64,000 nt of DNA from Ferrimonas sp048263965 (GTDB lineage Bacteria; Pseudomonadota; Gammaproteobacteria; Enterobacterales; Shewanellaceae): contig NZ_JBLXDO010000003.1 of the NCBI RefSeq assembly GCF_048263965.1, positions 62,001 to 126,000 on the forward strand, given 5' to 3'. Below, piece after piece: positions 1-8,486 of this stretch. A program made the position numbers and the translations under genes. The first letter of the stretch is position 1, and every line of letters starts with the position of its first letter. The notes under the pieces were generated by a model that worked only from the letters and a program-made list of their open reading frames with translations, had not been told where the DNA came from and made no database searches.

Positions 1-1
1 C

Positions 2-490
2 GCCAGTGTGCGCCTGCCAGCCATGGGTGGGTTGCTCAACGCCGAAACCGCCTACCATCTGAGCCCGGATGCAGACAATATCACCCTGTCTGCCCCTCAG
101 GACAAAGTGCTTGCCCTACTGGGCTATGAAACCGAACTGGTCACCAACCTCACAGGCTCAGTGCAGTACTATCTGGAGCATATCCGCGACTACCAGGATT
201 ACCTGACCTCCCTGCCCAATCCCGAATATGGCGCCGACCAGAATCGCCAGTTATTCACCCTGAGACTCACCTACCGGGGGATGCAGGAGAAGCTGACTCT
301 GAGCCTGTTCAGCTTCTACTCACCCACGGACCGGGATTTCTACCTGAAACCCCAGGTGAGCTACCGCCCCAACGATCAATGGCTGCTGAGCGGCGGCCTG
401 AATCTGATGAATGGCCAGGAGCAACACACCTTCTTTGGCCAGTTGGATGACAACAGCAACGCCTGGGTAAGGCTGCGCTATTACTACTAA
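2..490 (+). CDS. Outer-membrane beta-barrel protein, C-terminal part (5' cut by window edge)
   Basis: The reading frame is open from base 2, so the true start lies outside the window and only about 162 residues are visible. They show alternating polar/hydrophobic strands, many Tyr/Gln/Asn residues and a C-terminal run of aromatic residues (ends R-Y-Y-Y), as expected of an outer-membrane barrel whose last residue is recognised by the Bam machinery. I cannot assign the family from this fragment. The stop is followed 15 bases later by the DUF2892 gene with its own ribosome site, so the three genes to base 1083 probably form one transcript. An internal GTG at base 8 is available but is unlikely to be the start, because no signal peptide follows it. 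Confidence 0.6.
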   Translation, partial: ASVRLPAMGGLLNAETAYHLSPDADNITLSAPQDKVLALLGYETELVTNLTGSVQYYLEHIRDYQDYLTSLPNPEYGADQNRQLFTLRLTYRGMQEKLTLSLFSFYSPTDRDFYLKPQVSYRPNDQWLLSGGLNLMNGQEQHTFFGQLDDNSNAWVRLRYYY

Positions 491-505
491 GACAAGGAGC
501 TTTCC

Positions 506-727
506 ATGAGTCGATTTTCCACCGAGCGCGCCACCATGACTTTTGCCGGTACCATGGTGCTGGTATCCGTCGCCCTGACCCACTGGGTCCACCCGCTCTT
601 CTTCTGGTTCACCGTTTTCATCGGTGTTAACCTAATCCAATCCTCCTTCACCGGGCTGTGCCCGGCCACCATGGTGATGAAGAAGCTGGGGATGCCGACA
701 GAAAGAGAGTTAGCCACCAGAGAATAG
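506..727 (+). CDS. DUF2892 (YgaP transmembrane-type) inner-membrane protein
   Basis: A 73-residue protein with two hydrophobic segments (about residues 10-27 and 30-46) followed by the Cys-containing motif GLCPATMVMKKLG, which is typical of DUF2892. In E. coli YgaP this two-helix module is fused to the C-terminal side of a rhodanese domain. Here it is a separate gene placed immediately before a rhodanese gene, with only five bases between stop and start. The start at 506 has a good AAGGAG site. The likely role is in membrane-associated sulfur handling or in anchoring the rhodanese partner; this is inferred from the neighbour and from YgaP. The family is clear and the function is not. Confidence 0.75.
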   Translation: MSRFSTERATMTFAGTMVLVSVALTHWVHPLFFWFTVFIGVNLIQSSFTGLCPATMVMKKLGMPTERELATRE

Positions 728-732
728 GAAAG

Positions 733-1083
733 ATGCTCAGACCCCTGATTGCCGTATTGTTGCTGCTGAGCAGCACCCTGACCGTCGCCAGTGAGCGCGC
801 CCACCAAGCCTGGCAGCAGATTCGCCAGAACGAAGCCGTCATCATCGACGTACGCAGCCCGGGCGAATACGCCGAAGGACGCCTGAAGGGGGCAATCAAC
901 ATCCCCTACGATGTGATTGGTAAAGAGATCACCCTGTTGGGTCTGGCCAAAGATCAGTCCATAGTGGTTTACTGCCGCAGTGGCCGCCGCTCCGGCATTG
1001 CCCAGGAAGTTTTACAGAATCAGGGGTTCAAAAGCGTGCACAACGGCGGTGGCCTTCAAGAGATGCTGAAGAGCGGACGCTGA
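733..1083 (+). CDS. Periplasmic single-domain rhodanese (PspE-like)
   Basis: The 116-residue product has a signal peptide (residues 1 to about 19, hydrophobic, ending V-A-S) and one rhodanese domain. The active-site loop CRSGRR places the catalytic cysteine at residue 81, and the CH2A-like motif DVRSPGEY lies at 39-46. It should move sulfane sulfur from thiosulfate or a persulfide to a thiol acceptor in the periplasm, as PspE does. An upstream in-frame start at 658 lies inside the DUF2892 gene and would put a non-hydrophobic stretch before the signal peptide, so 733 is preferred. The gene is tightly coupled to the DUF2892 gene and ends at a strong bidirectional terminator. Confidence 0.85.
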   Translation: MLRPLIAVLLLLSSTLTVASERAHQAWQQIRQNEAVIIDVRSPGEYAEGRLKGAINIPYDVIGKEITLLGLAKDQSIVVYCRSGRRSGIAQEVLQNQGFKSVHNGGGLQEMLKSGR

Positions 1084-1096
1084 GCACAGCCCCAAT

Positions 1097-1126
1097 AAAA
1101 AAGAGGACCAGATGGTCCTCTTTTTT
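1097..1126. terminator. Bidirectional rho-independent terminator
   Basis: A perfect stem AAGAGGACCA/TGGTCCTCTT is flanked by an A-run on the left and a T-run on the right. It ends both the plus-strand rhodanese transcript and the minus-strand rssA transcript. Confidence 0.9.
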
Positions 1127-1127
1127 G

Positions 1128-2069
1128 TCAGCTCTGGCGAGCAAAGCGATCCAGCTCCGCCTCGATGAGGTGACGCACCCTCAGTACCGCCTCCTCCCCG
1201 GCAGCTATCGCTTCGCCGGCCCGCTGAAACTCCATGGTGTTGATGTCGCCGACCCTGGGCAGAATCAGTGCCTCCGGAGGATCCCCCATCAGCCGGGCTC
1301 GCTTATGCCGCTGCTCCAAAATCTCCATGGACTGGTGCATCACCGCCAGCATGTTGGGTTGTTGAATGGTGGTTGAGGTAAAGCGGTCGGCCAGATCATT
1401 AACCAGCTCCTTGCCACTGGCGAGCAAGTCCATAAATCCACTTTCTTTTTCCGGGGCCTCCTCGTCGGGCACATGGGCCACCTCGGTCATCCGAATCGGT
1501 TCCGATGAGCCATGGCGCCCATCTCCGTGCAGGTCCACCGCAATCACCAGATCCGCCCCCAAGGAACGACAAGCCGACACCGGCACCGGATTGACCACAG
1601 CACCATCCACCAGCCAGCGCTCACCGATGCGTTTGGGTTCCATTAATCCTGGAATGGAGCAACTGGCCCGGACGATGTCGGACAAGGAGCCCTTATCCAG
1701 CCACACCTCCTGACCGGAATAGAGATCCGTGGCCACGGCGATAAAGGGCTTCTCCAGTTCGGTGATCTCGCTGATCCCCATCGCCTCACTGGCCGCTTGA
1801 AACACCTTCTCCCCGGACACCAGTCCGCCCCGGCGCCAGGTGATGTCCAGCAGCCCCATCACATCCCAACTGGAAAACCCCCGCACCCACTGTTCCAGTT
1901 CGTCCAGTTTGCCCGCGGCATAGGCGGCGCCAACGAAGGCACCGATGGAGCACCCGGCCACATGGGTGGGCAGGATGCCGATGCGGGCCAATCCGCGCAA
2001 TACTCCAATATGAGCCCATCCCTTAGCAGCACCGCTGCCCAGGGCAACACCAATCTTCACATCCGACAT
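1128..2069 (-). CDS. rssA: Patatin-like phospholipase, RssA family
   Basis: A 313-residue protein with the oxyanion-hole segment GSGAAKG (residues 11-17), nucleophile elbow G-C-S-I-G with Ser41, and the dyad aspartate in V-D-G-A (Asp155). All elements of the patatin Ser-Asp dyad are intact, so it should be an active cytoplasmic lipid acyl hydrolase. Length and N-terminal sequence agree with E. coli RssA (about 300 residues). The C-terminal ~110 residues are charged and specific to the bacterial family. The ATG at 2069 has only a weak ribosome site (GGAA). It is transcribed alone and shares the terminator at 1097-1126 with the rhodanese operon. A second, different patatin gene lies at the right end of the window. 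Confidence 0.88.
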   Translation of the reverse strand: MSDVKIGVALGSGAAKGWAHIGVLRGLARIGILPTHVAGCSIGAFVGAAYAAGKLDELEQWVRGFSSWDVMGLLDITWRRGGLVSGEKVFQAASEAMGISEITELEKPFIAVATDLYSGQEVWLDKGSLSDIVRASCSIPGLMEPKRIGERWLVDGAVVNPVPVSACRSLGADLVIAVDLHGDGRHGSSEPIRMTEVAHVPDEEAPEKESGFMDLLASGKELVNDLADRFTSTTIQQPNMLAVMHQSMEILEQRHKRARLMGDPPEALILPRVGDINTMEFQRAGEAIAAGEEAVLRVRHLIEAELDRFARQS

Positions 2070-2175
2070 AAGCAGTTCCAGTTTGGAGCCATGACTTTAG
2101 AATTAGAATAACGACTTACCCACCAGAGCACCATAATGAGGATTAAACGGGTTCGGGCGAGGCTGAGCTGAGGAT

Positions 2176-3312
2176 TCAGGGAAGAGTCAGCAGGGGATCG
2201 TGCAATCTTGCGATCAACTGCTGCTGACTGCGCACACCAAACTTACGCAGCAGAGCCTGGATATGGGTTCGCACCGTGGTCTCGGCCACAAAACACTCGT
2301 GGGCAATGGAGCGGGCATCCAGCCCCCTGGCCACCAACTGGGCAACCTCCACCTCACGCCCCGACAGCCCCAATTGACGCTGCAACAAATTGAGGTTCAG
2401 ATGGTGAAGCCGATCGGAGTTTCGAAGCAGCACCAGGGCTTTGAGACTGGCGTCCTCAAAACTGTGAGAGGCGGCGCACCAGGGCCTGACCAGCAACTCA
2501 ACCCCCTGAGGCTCCTCGCCGATGCGAATCGGGGCAACCTTGGGAATGCTGCGAATATCCAGTATGCCACAAGCCTGTCTCAATGCCTCCAGCAGCTTTT
2601 TCTGACCCTGCTCCCCCTTGAGTTGCAACTGCCCTGAGGAGAGCCGGGCCAGCCCGCTCTCCAGCAGCAGGGTTTCCGCCTCGCCATTGAGATAATGCAC
2701 CCGCCCCTGACTGTCACACACCAGAGCCCCCACCCCAATTTCGTCCAGATGTCGGAACGGCGATCGGGAGGGCAGCCTGTGGTAGCGACTCAGTTCATCC
2801 ATCTGCAGGCTCTGGGTCAGGTGAGGCATCAGCAGATCCAGCCGCCGAACATGCTCAGGGGCAAACAGGGCCTGGTCTCTGTCCCGGAAGAAGGAGAGCC
2901 TGAACACCTTATCGCTGCCCGGCAGAGAGGCGTACCCCCCACAGATATGAGCAATTCCATAGTGGCGGTTAAAATCGTTGTAAATCTCCGATTTGAGGTA
3001 GGTGCCGTAGTCCACGGCCTCCTGGGAGCAATAGAAGTGGCCCTCTTTGAGAGAGTCGGACTCCATCAGGGCTTCGGCCAGAATATCCTTTTCATGGAAA
3101 TAGGCGTTGTAATCAAGAATCCCTTCAAACCCCAAGTCGGCCAGGCTGTCGGCCCGCAGGCTCTGGCGGTCGACCAGAGTCACCCATCCGGCATTGGAAC
3201 CACTGCCCTCCAGCAACTGCTCCAGCCAGTAATCCCAGTGACCACCATGAATGACCCCCTGGTAGAGCGTTACGATCAGCTCATTGAGGTTCTGATCACT
3301 AAGCCTGGGCAT
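2176..3312 (-). CDS. LuxR-type transcriptional regulator (second of a tandem pair)
   Basis: A 378-residue protein with a C-terminal LuxR/FixJ-type helix-turn-helix in the last ~65 residues (core motifs GLSGREVEVAQLVARG and TVRTHIQALLRKFG). The N-terminal ~300 residues look like a PAS/GAF-type sensor and have no recognisable receiver aspartate, so it is not a classical response regulator. The open frame extends to 3369, but ATG 3312 is preceded by AGGGAG at good spacing and starts 14 bases inside the end of the upstream LuxR gene, implying translational coupling. The two genes share layout and weak sequence similarity, so they look like an old duplication. The targets and ligand are unknown; the divergent SulP transporter gene is one candidate target. 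Confidence 0.8.
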   Translation of the reverse strand: MPRLSDQNLNELIVTLYQGVIHGGHWDYWLEQLLEGSGSNAGWVTLVDRQSLRADSLADLGFEGILDYNAYFHEKDILAEALMESDSLKEGHFYCSQEAVDYGTYLKSEIYNDFNRHYGIAHICGGYASLPGSDKVFRLSFFRDRDQALFAPEHVRRLDLLMPHLTQSLQMDELSRYHRLPSRSPFRHLDEIGVGALVCDSQGRVHYLNGEAETLLLESGLARLSSGQLQLKGEQGQKKLLEALRQACGILDIRSIPKVAPIRIGEEPQGVELLVRPWCAASHSFEDASLKALVLLRNSDRLHHLNLNLLQRQLGLSGREVEVAQLVARGLDARSIAHECFVAETTVRTHIQALLRKFGVRSQQQLIARLHDPLLTLP

Positions 3313-4240
3313 CCAGCAACTCCCTTCGACGGTGCAGTCCGCTCCACTCAAGGCCATTGAGGCCACCATGCATCTTCACCATCAGTTGGTTCAGGCTGCG
3401 ACTGCCACTTTTCAGGAGAATCTTACGAATGTGGGTTCTGACGGTACTCTCCCCCACATACAGCCTCTGGGCAATCTGTTGAGGCAGATGCCCCTGAGCC
3501 AGTTCCACCGCTACCAGGGCTTCCTTTCGGGACAGGTGATAGAGCGCCATAACGTACTCTGCAGAGAAGGCGCGCCCCTGTTTCATCGGACGCATCAGCA
3601 CCAGCACCTCCTCATCCCGGGGAGGGTGCACCAGAACCTGAAGTTCCATGCCGCTCAACTGACTGGTGACCCAATGACTGTCTCCCCCGGCCATCACCCT
3701 TCGGAACAGTAAAGCCAGCGACTCTGGAAGAGTGTCCACATCGCCGAGTAGGCGCTCAGCGTCCGGGTTGCAGAAACGGACCTGCCCTTCGGGAGAACAG
3801 ATCAGTGCGGCAGTGTCGGTAGGCATCAGCAGATATTGGCGCTCGCGACCATGACCATAAAGCACCTTGCTCCATTGACACAGGTGAGGCCAGAGCAGCG
3901 CAAGTTCGGGGGCGTGCCACAGCGTATCATCGGCCCATAACCACAGGCCATAGGGCGTCGACGGGTCATAAAACCACCCTCCCCGGTCTTGGCGTTCGGC
4001 ACAGGCAAGCCCCTCATCCACCGTGTGAATAAAGGCACTGAGATTGGAACGGGCCGCAGACGGCAGGGCACCATGGCTGCACAGCAACAGGGGTAACTCT
4101 GATTCCTGTTCTACCACGGCCAGAGCCATGGACGAACAAGCCAGCAGTTCGGCCAGTTCCTTAAGCCACAGTTGCCACAGTTCCTCATTAAGCCCGGTGA
4201 GATAGAATTTCCTTATCAGGGGATTCAGCTTGGTGATCAC
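3299..4240 (-). CDS. LuxR-type transcriptional regulator (first of a tandem pair)
   Basis: A 313-residue protein with a C-terminal LuxR helix-turn-helix (LSRKEALVAVELAQG, then STVRTHIRKILLKSG) and an N-terminal sensor-like domain without transmembrane segments. The central region (about residues 145-215) resembles a PAS fold (segment SPEGQVRFCNPDAERLLGD). The start is a GTG at 4240 with GGAGG nine bases upstream. The gene overlaps the next LuxR gene by 14 bases and is divergent from the SulP gene across a 374-base gap. It probably acts with its neighbour, either as a heteromer or as a cascade. No operator could be identified, so the regulon is unknown. Confidence 0.8.
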   Translation of the reverse strand: MITKLNPLIRKFYLTGLNEELWQLWLKELAELLACSSMALAVVEQESELPLLLCSHGALPSAARSNLSAFIHTVDEGLACAERQDRGGWFYDPSTPYGLWLWADDTLWHAPELALLWPHLCQWSKVLYGHGRERQYLLMPTDTAALICSPEGQVRFCNPDAERLLGDVDTLPESLALLFRRVMAGGDSHWVTSQLSGMELQVLVHPPRDEEVLVLMRPMKQGRAFSAEYVMALYHLSRKEALVAVELAQGHLPQQIAQRLYVGESTVRTHIRKILLKSGSRSLNQLMVKMHGGLNGLEWSGLHRRRELLDAQA

Positions 4241-4614
4241 CTAATCATTCCTCCATGAACTTCCCTTAAAATGTGCGCAATCGACTTAAAAATCAACCAC
4301 CAACGCCAAATTACCGACCATCGCCAAAATCCAGTCACACCCTGAAAAACAGCAGATGCTTCGCATGACCCCTTCTAATCCAAGAATTAACCTGGGGATA
4401 ACCGCCCGATATGCCTTAGATAATTTGTTTCCAGACACCAGAAATACGCCTGTAGCTCAGGCCTAAAGGTTAAAAACAGTGATATCCGGGCGTATTGACC
4501 GCGTTACCCCGCAAAGGCAACAAAAACGCAATTTTCTTTGACTATCCTCCCTCGAGCTGTCAGACTTCGCGGCTTTTTAATGTGCAATAGATCACCTGGG
4601 GGTAGTACCAATCG
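4241..4614. other. Divergent intergenic region between LuxR pair and SulP gene
   Basis: This 374-base stretch is visibly more AT-rich than its neighbours and has no credible ORF. It must carry the promoters of both the LuxR pair (minus) and the SulP gene (plus). The only element I can name is the CRP-like site at 4581-4596. No riboswitch or small-RNA structure was recognised. Confidence 0.5.
4581..4596. promoter_or_regulatory. CRP-like site upstream of SulP gene
   Basis: TGTGC-AATAGA-TCACC matches the TGTGA-N6-TCACA consensus at eight of ten fixed positions. It lies only 18 bases before the SulP start codon, closer than a usual activator position, so it may repress or may serve a promoter not seen here. 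Confidence 0.4.
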
Positions 4615-6174
4615 ATGTTTGAGCTAAGAAGCAACCCGGATGCCTCGGCCAAGGCGGACATTCTCTCTGGCCTGACCGTGGCCCTGGCCCTGGTTCCTGA
4701 GGCCGTCGCCTTCGCCTTCGTGGCTGGTGTTGAGCCCATGGTTGGCCTCTACGCCGCCTTTATGGTTGGCCTGATCACCTCCATCATCGGTGGTCGCCCT
4801 GGCATGATCTCCGGTGCTACCGGTGCACTGGCGGTGGTCATGGTCAGCCTGGTGGCCCAGCACGGTGTCCAGTACCTGTTCGCCACCGTGGTGCTGATGG
4901 GTCTGATTCAGATCGGTGCCGGCGCCCTGAAGCTGGGTAAGTTCATTCGTCTGGTTCCCCACCCGGTAATGCTGGGCTTCGTCAACGGCCTGGCTATTGT
5001 GATCTTCCTGGCCCAGCTGGGTCAGTTTAAGGTGGCCGACGCCGCCGGAGACATGGTGTGGATGCGCGGAGAGCAGCTCTATATCATGCTCGGCCTGATT
5101 GTGCTCACCATGGCGATCATCCGCTTCCTGCCCAAGCTGACCACCGCCGTGCCCTCCTCTCTGGTGGCCATTGTGAGCGTGACCGCACTGGTTCATCTGA
5201 CCGGCATCGAGACCGGCACCGTGGTGGACTTCGTGCGCAACATGACTGGCGATCCCCAGGCCAGTCTCTCCGGCAGCCTGCCAGAATTTGGCATCCCCAT
5301 GGTGCCCTTCAACCTGGATACCCTGATCATCATCCTGCCCTACGCCCTGATTCTGGCGGCCATCGGCCTGATTGAATCTCTGCTGACCCTGACTCTGGTG
5401 GACGAACTGACCCAGACTCGCGGCCAGGGCAACCGGGAATGTGTCGGCCAGGGCGTGGCCAACGTGGTCACCGGTTTCTTCGGTGGCATGGGTGGCTGCG
5501 CCATGATTGGCCAGAGTATGATCAACATCAACTCCGGCGGCCGCACCCGCCTCTCCGGCTTTACCGCCGCCGTGGCCCTGCTGGCCTTTATCCTGTTCGC
5601 CAGTGACCTGATTGAGATGATCCCCCTCGCCGCCCTGGTGGGTGTGATGTTTATCGTGGTACTGGGTACCTTCGAGTGGTCCAGTTTCCGCATCATGCGC
5701 AAGGTGCCGCGCTCCGACGCCTTTGTGATTGTGCTGGTGTCTGCGGTCACCGTGGCGACGGACCTGGCCATTGCCGTTCTGGTGGGTGTGATTGTCGCCG
5801 CCCTGCGATTTGCCTGGGATCACGCCACCCACATGGTCATCAACAGCAAAGAGGACAACTTCGGTCGCAAGATCTACCTGGTGAATGGCCCGCTGTTTTT
5901 CGCCTCCACCACCAGCTTCCTCGAGCAGTTTGACGCCAATGATGACCCGGATGAGGTGATCGTCGACTTTGGTGGCTCCCGGGTCTGTGACCACTCCGCC
6001 CTGGAGGCGATCGACACCCTGGCCGAGCGCTACATGAAGCTGGGTAAGCACCTGCACCTGAGACATCTCTCCAACGAGTGCCGTACCCTGCTGCAGAAGG
6101 CCGGTAACCTGGTTGAAGTGAACGTCATAGAAGACCCTACCTACAAGGTGGCGGTGGACGATCTGGGCGGTTAA
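4615..6174 (+). CDS. SulP-family anion transporter with STAS domain
   Basis: A 519-residue inner-membrane protein with a SulP/SLC26 core of at least ten hydrophobic segments (about residues 15-400). Family motifs include TVALALVPEAVAFAF, the ISGATGALAVVM segment and NRECVGQGVANVVTGFFGG. A cytoplasmic STAS domain follows (about residues 420-515, with VIVDFGGSRVCDHSALEAID). The family moves sulfate, bicarbonate or dicarboxylates; the substrate cannot be decided from sequence. It is shorter than E. coli DauA (about 559) and resembles the SulP branch common in Shewanella-type genomes. The start has only a weak G-rich ribosome site. It is a single gene, divergent from two LuxR-type regulators and followed by a 12-bp stem-loop. 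Confidence 0.9.
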   Translation: MFELRSNPDASAKADILSGLTVALALVPEAVAFAFVAGVEPMVGLYAAFMVGLITSIIGGRPGMISGATGALAVVMVSLVAQHGVQYLFATVVLMGLIQIGAGALKLGKFIRLVPHPVMLGFVNGLAIVIFLAQLGQFKVADAAGDMVWMRGEQLYIMLGLIVLTMAIIRFLPKLTTAVPSSLVAIVSVTALVHLTGIETGTVVDFVRNMTGDPQASLSGSLPEFGIPMVPFNLDTLIIILPYALILAAIGLIESLLTLTLVDELTQTRGQGNRECVGQGVANVVTGFFGGMGGCAMIGQSMININSGGRTRLSGFTAAVALLAFILFASDLIEMIPLAALVGVMFIVVLGTFEWSSFRIMRKVPRSDAFVIVLVSAVTVATDLAIAVLVGVIVAALRFAWDHATHMVINSKEDNFGRKIYLVNGPLFFASTTSFLEQFDANDDPDEVIVDFGGSRVCDHSALEAIDTLAERYMKLGKHLHLRHLSNECRTLLQKAGNLVEVNVIEDPTYKVAVDDLGG

Positions 6175-6191
6175 TCCCGGCTTGACCTCCG

Positions 6192-6225
6192 AGTGCGCCG
6201 CAGCCTGTCTGCGGCGCACTGCGTT
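6192..6225 (+). terminator. Stem-loop terminator after SulP gene
   Basis: A perfect 12-bp stem (6192-6203 with 6209-6220, loop CCTGT) is followed by GCGTTT. The T-run is short, so termination may be partial or need Rho. Confidence 0.65.
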
Positions 6226-6353
6226 TAGGGCAAACGTGATTCACCCGTCAGTAGTGGTGTTCACCGACACTATCATGGTTCCTGCGCCATCCCCGTGATA
6301 GCGTGTCTCCTTCGACCATGCAGCCGCTGTGCGGCCCAACCTCAGGAGACCCC

Positions 6354-7289
6354 ATGGGCAGACCCTTTATTCTCGACTGCGATCCCGGCCATGACGACGC
6401 CATCGCCCTGATCCTTGCCCTGGCCTGTGCCGAACTGGAACCCTTGGCAGTGACCACCAGTGCAGGCAACCAAACCCCGGATAAAACCCTCAATAACGCC
6501 CTGCGCCTGCTGACCCTGCTGGACCGTAAAGAGATTCCCGTCGCCGGTGGTGCCCAGAAACCCCTCTCACGGGAGCTGATCATCGCCGACAACGTTCATG
6601 GAGAGTCCGGCCTGGACGGGCCCAAGCTGCCAGATCCTGGCTTCGAACCTCTGGCCATCAACGCCGTCGAGCTGATGGCGGCAAAGATCGCCGCCAGCGA
6701 TAAACCGGTGACCCTGGTGCCCACCGGCCCCCTGACCAACGTCGCCCTGTTGTTGGCCGGTCACCCTGAGCTGCACGCCAAGATCGACCGCATCGTGCTG
6801 ATGGGCGGCGCCGCCACCCTGGGTAACTGGACGCCGGCGGCAGAGTTCAATATCTATGTGGACCCTGAAGCTGCAGACATGGTGTTCAAATCCGGCATCC
6901 CCATCACCATGTGTGGCCTTGAAGTCACTCACCAGGCACAGATCATGGACGAGGACATCGAGCGCATACGCGCCATCGACAACCCCATCGCCCAGGTGGT
7001 CGCCGAACTGCTGGACTTCTTTATGATCTACCACAGGGATCCCAAGTGGGGCTTTACCGGCGCGCCACTGCATGATCCCTGCACCATCGCCTGGCTGGTG
7101 GCCCCCGAGCTGTTTGAGAGCCGGGATTGCTGGGTCGGTATCGAGACCCGGGGGGAATACACCCAAGGGATGACCGTGGTGGATTACTATCAGCTCAGCG
7201 GCAAACCCGCCAACGCCACAGTGGTCACCGGTCTCAATCGTGAAGGCTTTGTGGACCTGCTGGCAGAGAAACTGAAGCACTACGACTAA
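6354..7289 (+). CDS. rihA: Pyrimidine-specific ribonucleoside hydrolase RihA
   Basis: The product is 311 residues, the same length as E. coli RihA. The N-terminal metal and ribose site DCDPGHDDAIAL, the internal motifs NVHGESGLDGP and GPLTNVALLL, and the C-terminal GAPLHDPCTIAWL are all present. It hydrolyses cytidine or uridine to the base and ribose in the cytoplasm, feeding pyrimidine salvage. The frame is open from 6303, but ATG 6354 has a GGAG site and matches the family N terminus, so the first 17 codons are leader. It is transcribed alone and ends at a strong terminator. Assignment to RihA rather than RihB or RihC rests on close similarity in the HGESGLDGP and C-terminal regions. Confidence 0.93.
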   Translation: MGRPFILDCDPGHDDAIALILALACAELEPLAVTTSAGNQTPDKTLNNALRLLTLLDRKEIPVAGGAQKPLSRELIIADNVHGESGLDGPKLPDPGFEPLAINAVELMAAKIAASDKPVTLVPTGPLTNVALLLAGHPELHAKIDRIVLMGGAATLGNWTPAAEFNIYVDPEAADMVFKSGIPITMCGLEVTHQAQIMDEDIERIRAIDNPIAQVVAELLDFFMIYHRDPKWGFTGAPLHDPCTIAWLVAPELFESRDCWVGIETRGEYTQGMTVVDYYQLSGKPANATVVTGLNREGFVDLLAEKLKHYD

Positions 7290-7310
7290 GCCAAAGTAAG
7301 GTAAAGAACA

Positions 7311-7334
7311 AAGGGGCCCCAAGGCCCCTTTTTT
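7311..7334 (+). terminator. Rho-independent terminator after rihA
   Basis: The stem AAGGGGCC/GGCCCCTT with loop CCAA is followed by TTTTAA. It also faces the convergent DUF2167 gene. Confidence 0.9.
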
Positions 7335-7369
7335 AATTACCGCCAGGTGGTAGTGAACTTACCGGCTGA

Positions 7370-8302
7370 TCACGCCTGCTTGTTTCTGCCAAACAGCTTT
7401 TTCCCCAGAGCCCCGAGACCTGCAAGAATGAAGATCCAGCCCTTTTTCAGAAACAGCATCAACACCGTCAGAAAGCCGGTTTTGGCCAGCACCTTGCCGG
7501 TAATCAGCGCACCAACACCGTAGGCCGCGACCTCGTCAATGTCCGGATTAAACTCATCATAGGTGTTGCCCGGATCAAACTTGGTCATGGCCATCACCGC
7601 ATCCAGATTGGCATCGATTTCTGATTTCTGACTCATATCAGCGATGTAGTTGAGCACCAACACCCCCTGACGGCCCAGGGCGCGAATGTTGTAGTTGAGG
7701 ATATTCTGCTCCGCCTCGCCAAATCGGATCTCCTTGGCCCAGTGCAGCTTATGGGTCTGCTGGTCGTAATAGGGCTCTGAGGCCCAGCCCACCAGCTCAA
7801 TCGGGTCGTAGCCCTCCTTGACCCGATAGTCGCTCTCCTCCTTGGTGTCACGCTTCATCTGGGACAGCAGCTCACTGTAGTCGATCTTGGAGGCGTCCTC
7901 GTCGGACACATAACCATCGGCCTCATACTCGATGGTCACCGCCCAGGACTCGGCGTCAAACGGGGTCACCCCAGCAGGAAACAACATACCCAGGGGCTTC
8001 TGGCCTGGCGGGTTGCCCCACACATCCACCAACACCGTCTGCGCATCTTCAGGGCCCAGGAAGTAGAACTCGTCGCCCACTTCCAGAGTGGCGGGCGCCC
8101 CATCCAGCTTGATCTCCCCGGTGCGTTTGTCCAGAGACTCCCAGGTCTCTTTGGCCCAGGCCCAGTACTGCTCCTCCTCAGACAGCACCTGCTGCTGGGG
8201 CTGGGATTCGGCTTCGCTCTGCGGTTGTGGGTCTGCGGCCATGGCCGGCAGGGTCAGTGGCAACGCCAGGCCCAACAGGCCAGCGGCGATAAGCTGTTTC
8301 AT
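7370..8302 (-). CDS. DUF2167 membrane protein
   Basis: A 310-residue protein with a signal peptide (residues 1-22, A-M-A cut site), a Q/E-rich linker, a large acidic extracytoplasmic domain (about 40-265) and a C-terminal hydrophobic segment (about 270-298) ending in basic residues (GKKLFGRNKQA). The layout and motifs such as WAVTIEYEADGYVSDEDA and YDPIELVGWASEPYYD are those of DUF2167. The domain should sit in the periplasm, tethered by the C-terminal helix. The family has no established function. It is single-gene, convergent with rihA and followed upstream by a lysozyme-inhibitor-like gene on the same strand. Confidence 0.85.
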   Translation of the reverse strand: MKQLIAAGLLGLALPLTLPAMAADPQPQSEAESQPQQQVLSEEEQYWAWAKETWESLDKRTGEIKLDGAPATLEVGDEFYFLGPEDAQTVLVDVWGNPPGQKPLGMLFPAGVTPFDAESWAVTIEYEADGYVSDEDASKIDYSELLSQMKRDTKEESDYRVKEGYDPIELVGWASEPYYDQQTHKLHWAKEIRFGEAEQNILNYNIRALGRQGVLVLNYIADMSQKSEIDANLDAVMAMTKFDPGNTYDEFNPDIDEVAAYGVGALITGKVLAKTGFLTVLMLFLKKGWIFILAGLGALGKKLFGRNKQA

Positions 8303-8486
8303 GATGCGTCCTTGTCAAAAGGGAAAATTATCCGATCTCTAAGCGAAGCCCTGAAACTTACGCAGCCGGAGTCTGCACAGGCAAAGTCGCACGTGCATCT
8401 ATGTTTGAGATGGCAATATACACAAAATCAATACCCTGGGCTGGCGTCAGGGTCACAGATCTGGTCTCAAAAAGACCAAGACAGGC

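Noticed and set aside
4624..6219. 531-codon open frame on the minus strand across the SulP gene
   Set aside because: Its translation is full of His, Gly and Gln, the usual mirror of GC-rich coding DNA, while the plus-strand SulP protein has clear domains.
6264..6305. Inverted repeat CACTATCA / TGATAGCGTG before rihA
   Set aside because: Arms need a gap and are far apart; not better than chance for an operator claim.
8462..8478. TGGTCT/AGACCA hairpin after the LprI-MliC gene
   Set aside because: Only six pairs and the T-run is in the loop, so it is not a convincing terminator.
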